A DNA stretch of 49,032 nt, taken from assembly GCA_001871075.1 (NCBI GenBank), contig MNUP01000047.1, positions 1 to 49,032 of the forward strand. The letters run 5' to 3'. Positions within the stretch are counted from its first letter, which is position 1, and each line of letters begins with the position of its first letter. Position numbers and translations under genes: made by a program. Of this stretch, positions 46,828 through 49,032 are shown piece after piece. The notes beneath the pieces are model-generated. The model ran no database searches and was not told where the DNA came from. It saw only the letters and a program-made list of their open reading frames with translations. This DNA comes from Candidatus Desantisbacteria bacterium CG1_02_49_89 (GTDB lineage: Bacteria > Desantisbacteria > UBA1551).

Positions 46828-47118
46828 TTGCTTAAAATCAGGCTTCGCAGGATGGGTAAAATCAACAGACCCTATTACAAAATAGTAGTTTGCAATTCCA
46901 GTGTTGCATCGAAAACCGGAAAGTACATAGATACTGTCGGACAGTATATTCCCAAACGCAAACCCCCGGTCATCGAGATAAACAGGGAAAAGTTAGATTC
47001 CTGGGTTAAAAAGGGAGCCGCGGTTTCGGATACCGTGGGATTCCTTCTGAAATCAGGCAGATCAGTTGAAGAGGAAAAACCTGCAGTTGTGACAGAAGCT
47101 GCGGGAACCAGTGGATAG
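46828..47118 (+). CDS. rpsP: 30S ribosomal protein S16
   Basis: LKIRLRRMGKINRPYYKIVVCNSSVASKTGKYIDTVGQYIP; TTG start after GGAGG. Confidence 0.95.
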   Translation: MLKIRLRRMGKINRPYYKIVVCNSSVASKTGKYIDTVGQYIPKRKPPVIEINREKLDSWVKKGAAVSDTVGFLLKSGRSVEEEKPAVVTEAAGTSG

Positions 47119-47187
47119 TGGCCAACAATTCCCACACCACCACTTTTTACTAAAAAACACTTATTCTTTTTCCGGGAGGAGGACTGA

Positions 47188-47418
47188 ATGAAGACGCTGG
47201 TTGAGTATATCGTAAAATGCATTGTGGACAAGAAGGATGAGGTTGAAGTAAAATCCGTGGAGGGCGACAAATCGATTGTTTTGGAAATCAAGGTAGCACA
47301 GGAAGATATGGGAAAAGTCATAGGCAAGGAGGGCAGGACTATAAAAGCAATACGCACCCTGCTTGGAGCAGCCGCGACGAAGATCGGCAAGAAAGTAATG
47401 GTTGAGCTCCTGCAATAA
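47188..47418 (+). CDS. KH-domain RNA-binding protein (YlqC/KhpA-like)
   Basis: KTLVEYIVKCIVDKKDEVEVK...EDMGKVIGKEGRTIKAIRTLLGAAA; between rpsP and trmD. Confidence 0.92.
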   Translation: MKTLVEYIVKCIVDKKDEVEVKSVEGDKSIVLEIKVAQEDMGKVIGKEGRTIKAIRTLLGAAATKIGKKVMVELLQ

Positions 47419-47438
47419 GAAAAGGTTCCCGGGTTACT

Positions 47439-48167
47439 ATGTTAAAAATTGATGTTCTGACGCTCTTTCCGAAAATGTTCGAAGGTCCCCTTACTGAAAG
47501 CATGCTCAGAAGAGCCCGGGAGAAGAAGCTTTTAGGGATAAAGATAATTGACATCAGGAACTTCACTTCCGACAAGCACAGGACCGCGGACGACTCTGCC
47601 TATGGCGGCGGCGGGATGGTATTAAAACCGGAGCCGATCTTTAAGGCGGTCGAGTTCCTTAAAAAGCAGTCGTGCGTCATACGTCGTAAGTCGTACGTTA
47701 AAGAAAAAAAACGCTCGACGCTCGACGCTCGACGTCCGACGGTTGTGCTGATGGCTCCCGACGGGAAGACGTTCGACCAGCAGGCCGCAAAAAGGCTCGC
47801 AAAAAAGAAACACCTGATTTTCATATGCGGGCATTACGAGGGGGTGGACGAAAGGATAAGGAAGATCGCCGACGAGGAAATTTCGATAGGCGATTACGTC
47901 CTTACGGGCGGCGAGATCCCCGCGATGGCCGTTATAGATGCGGTGGCAAGAATGGTGGAAGGCGTGGTGGGGAATAAAGAGGCAGCGGTCAGGGATTCAT
48001 TTTACAGCGGCATCCTGGATTGGCCCCATTACACCCGTCCCGGTAAATTCAGGAATATGAAGGTTCCGGATGTTCTTCTTTCCGGTAACCACAGGAAGAT
48101 AGAGGAGTGGCGCGAAAAAAAAGCGTTTGAACGCACGAAGAAACGACGCCCCGACCTCCTTAAATAA
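47439..48167 (+). CDS. trmD: tRNA (guanine-N1-)-methyltransferase
   Basis: KIDVLTLFPKMFEGPLTESMLRRA, DDSAYGGGGMVLKPEPIF, FICGHYEGVDERI, DEEISIGDYVLTGGEIPAMAVIDAVARMV. Confidence 0.96.
   Translation: MLKIDVLTLFPKMFEGPLTESMLRRAREKKLLGIKIIDIRNFTSDKHRTADDSAYGGGGMVLKPEPIFKAVEFLKKQSCVIRRKSYVKEKKRSTLDARRPTVVLMAPDGKTFDQQAAKRLAKKKHLIFICGHYEGVDERIRKIADEEISIGDYVLTGGEIPAMAVIDAVARMVEGVVGNKEAAVRDSFYSGILDWPHYTRPGKFRNMKVPDVLLSGNHRKIEEWREKKAFERTKKRRPDLLK
47667..47742. repeat. Multi-word insertion inside trmD
   Basis: CAGTCGTGCGTCATACGTCGTAAGTCGTACGTTAAAGAAAAAAAACGCTCGACGCTCGACGCTCGACGTCCGACGG. Confidence 0.88.
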
Positions 48168-48316
48168 AGCGTATCAACGTGTCAAAGTTTAGTTCGTGCA
48201 TCGTTCTTCGTGCATCGTGCATCGCAAACAAACCACTGTGTCTCAATGCCTCCGTGGTTATTCTTGACACCGTAATCGTCAGTAAAAAATCACCGTAATC
48301 ATAAAAGGAGCAAATC

Positions 48317-48634
48317 ATGCTGCAAATAGTAAGGGATTTTGAAAAAGAAAGAATGAAAAAGGATGTACCTGCATTCAAGCCAGGAGATGAGGTCAGGGTG
48401 CACGTCCTGGTTCCGGGCATTGAAGAGGAGAGAACGCAGATTTTTGAAGGCACGGTGATCGCAATGAAGAACGGCGGCCTAAGAGAGACGTTTGTTGTCA
48501 GGAAGCTTTCGTACGGGACCGGGATAGAGAGGACATTCCCCTTGCACTCGCCCATAGTAAAAAAGATCGAAATAATAAAAGAGGGCCATGCCAGGCGGGC
48601 AAAACTTTACTACCTGCGCCGGCTGAAGAAATAA
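48317..48634 (+). CDS. rplS: 50S ribosomal protein L19
   Basis: [68 protein letters not shown]. Confidence 0.95.
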   Translation: MLQIVRDFEKERMKKDVPAFKPGDEVRVHVLVPGIEEERTQIFEGTVIAMKNGGLRETFVVRKLSYGTGIERTFPLHSPIVKKIEIIKEGHARRAKLYYLRRLKK

Positions 48635-48645
48635 AAACAAACACA

Positions 48646-48692
48646 GGGACTGTCCCCTTTACGGACCGCAGGTCGTAGAAGGGGACTGTCCC
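48646..48692. repeat. GGGACAGTCCC element, copy c (inverted relative to a and b)
   Basis: GGGACTGTCCCCTTTACGGACCGCAGGTCGTAGAAGGGGACTGTCCC. Confidence 0.85.
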
Positions 48693-48725
48693 TTTTTATG
48701 GAGACGGAGGGGGATTAACGAGGAC

Positions 48726-49032
48726 TTGGATTTTATTACTGAACAGAAGTTGTGGGTTGAAGGCTACAAACTTATCGCGGGTGTTGACGAGGCGGGTCGC
48801 GGGCCCCTTGCCGGCCCCGTAGTGGCGGCGGCGGTGATACTGCAGTGGACAGTGGACAGTGTTCCCACTGCTTTTTCAGGAAAGCAAAAAGTGGGACTCG
48901 CTTTATGCGGCCAGTGGCCAGTAAAAGACATAAATGATTCAAAGAAATTAACGGCAAAGAAAAGAGAAAGGCTTTTTGAAGAGATTAATAAAAATGCTTA
49001 TTCGGTTGGAGTGGGGATAGTTGATAATGAAA
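48726..49032 (+). CDS. rnhB: Ribonuclease HII, 5' part (runs off window); missing from supplied ORF track
   Basis: [39 protein letters not shown]...[23 protein letters not shown] start inferred. Confidence 0.88.
   Translation, partial: MDFITEQKLWVEGYKLIAGVDEAGRGPLAGPVVAAAVILQWTVDSVPTAFSGKQKVGLALCGQWPVKDINDSKKLTAKKRERLFEEINKNAYSVGVGIVDNE
48841..48923. repeat. Word insertion inside rnhB
   Basis: TGCAGTGGACAGTGGACAGTG...CCCACTGCTTTTTCAGGAAAGCAAAAAGTGGG...CGGCCAGTGGCCAGTAAAAG. Confidence 0.85.

Overview
The window reads as a mostly housekeeping bacterial chromosome segment of about 49 kb, probably from an uncultured Gram-negative lineage, though I cannot assign taxonomy from sequence alone. I support about 48 protein genes. 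They include a sugar-catabolism cluster, ribD, pheA, hisC, cysE, surE, pcm, apt, dnaX, eno, asd, a leuB-like gene, pilus genes, thiC, pckG, ndk, uppP, a TrkH/TrkA-type K+ system, nagA, recG, priA, rpe and rpsP-KH-trmD-rplS-rnhB. There are two tRNA genes: Pro(CGG) and Ser(GGA). I saw no CRISPR array, prophage or complete IS element. Two non-genic signals stand out. (1) Many families of short, word-like repeats (e.g. ATCACTGTAATCA, AATCCGTGTGAATCCGTGG, CTCTGTGCCTCTGTGG, GTGTCAAGTATCAAG, GTCCGACGTCCGAC, GGGACAGTCCC) fill most intergenic gaps. They often form inverted pairs or nest inside each other, and they usually end just upstream of a ribosome-binding site. Related words also occur as apparent in-frame insertions inside conserved genes (priA, recG, trmD, uppP, asd, ribD, rnhB). 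(2) Two tRNA loci share a GIY-YIG endonuclease ORF, partial tRNA copies, a common segment of about 53 bp and a common downstream module of about 115 bp. This looks like a small tRNA-targeting mobile unit. A 10-bp tandem duplication also splits a GH2 gene, and an in-frame TGA interrupts an ion transporter. Homology calls come from recognising motifs by eye; no database search was run.
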